64,000 nucleotides of DNA from Dehalococcoidia bacterium (GTDB lineage Bacteria; Chloroflexota; Dehalococcoidia; Tepidiformales; Tepidiformaceae): assembly GCA_020850615.1 (NCBI GenBank), contig JADZEI010000001.1:52402-116401 (forward strand), given 5' to 3'. Shown piece by piece: positions 62,549 to 64,000 of this stretch. Under the pieces are notes generated by a model, which saw nothing but the letters and a program-made list of their open reading frames with translations, searched no databases and was not told the DNA's origin. Numbering within the stretch: position 1 is the first letter of the stretch; the number at the start of each line of letters is the position of its first letter. The translations under genes and the position numbers were made by a program.

Positions 62549-63781
62549 ATGGCCTACCGACCGAAGCGCATGAAGTTCGGGATCTTCATGGCGCCATTCC
62601 ACCGCGTCGGCGAGAACCCGACGCTTGCGCTGAAGCGCGACATCGAACTGATCGAGGTGCTGGACCGGCTCGGATACGACGAGGCGTGGATCGGTGAGCA
62701 CCATTCGCTCGGGCGGGAGATCATCGCGGACCCGGCGGTGTTCATCGGCGCGGCGGCGATGGTGACGCGCAAGATCCGGCTCGGCACGGGCGTCACCTCG
62801 CTCGGCTACCACCACCCGCTCATGGTCGCCGACAAGATGCTGCAGCTGGACCACATGACCGAGGGGCGAGCGATGCTCGGCGTGGGGCCGGGGGCGCTGA
62901 CTTCGGACGCGTACCAGATGGGCATCGACCCGACGGAGCTGCGTGGCCGGATGGCCGAATCGCTCGACGCGATCATGCGACTGTTCGAGGCGAAGGCGCC
63001 AGTTTCGATGGAGACCGACTGGTTCACGCTTCGCGAAGCCCGCCTGCAGATGGCGAGCTACAGCTCGCCGCACCTGCCCGTGGCGGTGGCGGCGAGTGTC
63101 ACCCCCTCGGGGCCGATACTCGCGGGCAAGCACGGCGTGGGGCTCCTATCGGTGGCCGGGGCGAGCCACGAGACCTTCGGGCGGACGTGGGGCTGGGTGG
63201 AGGAGGCGGCCGCGGAAGCCGGGAAGACCGTCGACCGGGGCGAGTGGCGGGTGGTGATCCCGGTGCACCTGGCCGATTCGAAGCGCGAGGCCCTGGACGA
63301 CATCCGCGAGGGGTTCAAGCGGCGGGCGTACGTGGGCGACCGGAAGACGCCGATCGAAGGCGTCACCGGCGGCGGGCTGCTCGCGGGGGCGGCGGGCACA
63401 TCCGGCGGGTCGCTGGAGGAAGCGGCCGAGACGGGCGCGATGATCGTGGGCACGCCGGACGACGCGATCGCCCAGATCGCGGCGATCCAGGAGCGCGCGG
63501 GCGGGCTCGGCGGGCTGATGGTCCTGGCGAACGAGCTGACGAGCACGGAGAAGATCCACCGGAGCTACGAGCTGCTGGCGCGGTACGTGATGCCGGTGTT
63601 CCAGGGCCAAACGCAGACGATCATCGAGAACCGCGACTGGATCGAAGACAACGAAGCGGCGGTCTTCCGCGGCCAGGGCAAGGCCATGCGCAAAGCGTTC
63701 AGCGACGCGGGCAAGGAGATGCCGCCGGACGTGGCGAACGTGTACCAGCGCGGGGCTGCGGCCTCGGACCGGGGGCAGTAG
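62549..63781 (+). CDS. LLM-class flavin monooxygenase, limonene-monooxygenase-like
   Basis: This 410-residue enzyme is of the luciferase-like family in the subgroup that includes limonene 1,2-monooxygenase (LimB): KFGIFMAPFHRVGENPTLAL, then DEAWIGEHHS near residue 50, IRLGTGVTSLGYHHPLMVAD near 85 and a long C-terminal region (about 330-410). It uses reduced FMN and oxygen to epoxidise or hydroxylate a hydrophobic substrate. ATG at 62549 fits the family's N-terminus; the longer frame to 62384 is rejected. A limonene-epoxide-hydrolase-like gene lies 32 kb away. Substrate remains a guess. Confidence 0.87.
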   Translation: MAYRPKRMKFGIFMAPFHRVGENPTLALKRDIELIEVLDRLGYDEAWIGEHHSLGREIIADPAVFIGAAAMVTRKIRLGTGVTSLGYHHPLMVADKMLQLDHMTEGRAMLGVGPGALTSDAYQMGIDPTELRGRMAESLDAIMRLFEAKAPVSMETDWFTLREARLQMASYSSPHLPVAVAASVTPSGPILAGKHGVGLLSVAGASHETFGRTWGWVEEAAAEAGKTVDRGEWRVVIPVHLADSKREALDDIREGFKRRAYVGDRKTPIEGVTGGGLLAGAAGTSGGSLEEAAETGAMIVGTPDDAIAQIAAIQERAGGLGGLMVLANELTSTEKIHRSYELLARYVMPVFQGQTQTIIENRDWIEDNEAAVFRGQGKAMRKAFSDAGKEMPPDVANVYQRGAAASDRGQ

Positions 63782-63844
63782 CAAGGGGGGCGGCGAGCCC
63801 GGAGCGCGCCACACAACGCTCGAACGGGACAGAGCTGCGCGGCG

Positions 63845-63880
63845 CGCCCTCACCCCCCTGCCCCTCTCCCAGAGGGAGAC
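63845..63880. repeat. Intergenic CCCTCTCCC-type repeat
   Basis: The pyrimidine-rich block ending CCTCTCCCAGAGGGAG contains a small hairpin (CCCTCT/AGAGGG). Similar sequences occur as dispersed intergenic repeats in many bacterial genomes. Nothing else was recognised in the final 219 bases of the window. Confidence 0.5.
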
Positions 63881-64000
63881 ACGATGGCAAAGGGCCAGGA
63901 TGGCGGATGAAAATGGCTGCCTCGGTGGTGGCTGAAGGGCGTTCCCTTTCTGGTGCTTTGAGCCCGTGCGGGAGACTGCCCTGGGTGCTCGACTGAAGGA

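Overview
The window is high-GC bacterial chromosome with short intergenic gaps and many start/stop overlaps. The gene set is aerobic and chemoorganotrophic: two F420/FMN-type luciferase-like monooxygenases, two PPOX-type proteins, a Baeyer-Villiger monooxygenase, beta-oxidation-like genes, a Re-citrate-synthase-like gene and many short-leader GTG/ATG/TTG starts. This suggests a Chloroflexota member near the Dehalococcoidia/Tepidiforma side of the phylum. That placement is inferred from gene content; no rRNA or marker phylogeny was possible.

Layout. 1-6.2 kb (minus strand): the first genes of an extracellular contractile injection system (eCIS): sheath, tube, baseplate-hub chaperone, a Pro-rich protein, Pvc16/DUF4255 and an AAA+ ATPase cut by the window edge. 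6.2-9 kb: a secreted Calx-beta/IPT repeat protein. 9.2-14.3 kb: a zinc-ribbon protein, a membrane protein, a B12-type radical SAM protein and a LuxR-HTH/transmembrane/beta-propeller regulator. 14.3-20.2 kb: alpha-glucan phosphorylase and a heterodimeric ABC exporter. 20.3-25.4 kb: a Baeyer-Villiger monooxygenase, a duplicated cupredoxin gene end beside a lipoprotein gene, a VOC protein and a Xer recombinase. 25.6-34 kb: crotonase, methylisocitrate-lyase-like enzyme, cupin, GH13 amylase, limonene-epoxide-hydrolase-like protein, a nitrite transporter/nitrite reductase pair and an LLM oxidoreductase. 34-40.7 kb: acyl-CoA dehydrogenase, Re-citrate-synthase-like enzyme with a palindromic operator, short GntR protein, PAS protein and a MacB-like ABC pair. 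40.7-45.1 kb: fur-glcD-glcE-glcF. 45.2-51 kb: a Dpp/Opp-type peptide transporter and a second solute-binding protein. 51-64 kb: CDF metal transporter, tRNA-Gly, hydrolases, thiolase/DUF35 pair, rsmG, a GreA fusion, cupredoxin and a LimB-like monooxygenase.

How the genes fit together. The eCIS genes are chained by ATGA overlaps and form one translationally coupled unit. Nitrite import (FNT) and reduction (NirA) are likewise coupled, as are the four fur-glcDEF genes and the two peptide permeases. The acyl-CoA dehydrogenase, crotonase, thiolase/DUF35, monooxygenases and epoxide hydrolases suggest oxidation of lipids, terpenoids or similar hydrophobic substrates, but they are dispersed rather than in one operon.

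Two genome-wide signals stand out. About a dozen genes have a TANNNT-type -10 hexamer only 6-9 nt before the start codon, which predicts leaderless mRNAs. Four intergenic sites each carry exactly four tandem heptamers of unrelated sequence. No IS element, CRISPR array, rRNA or replication origin was seen.
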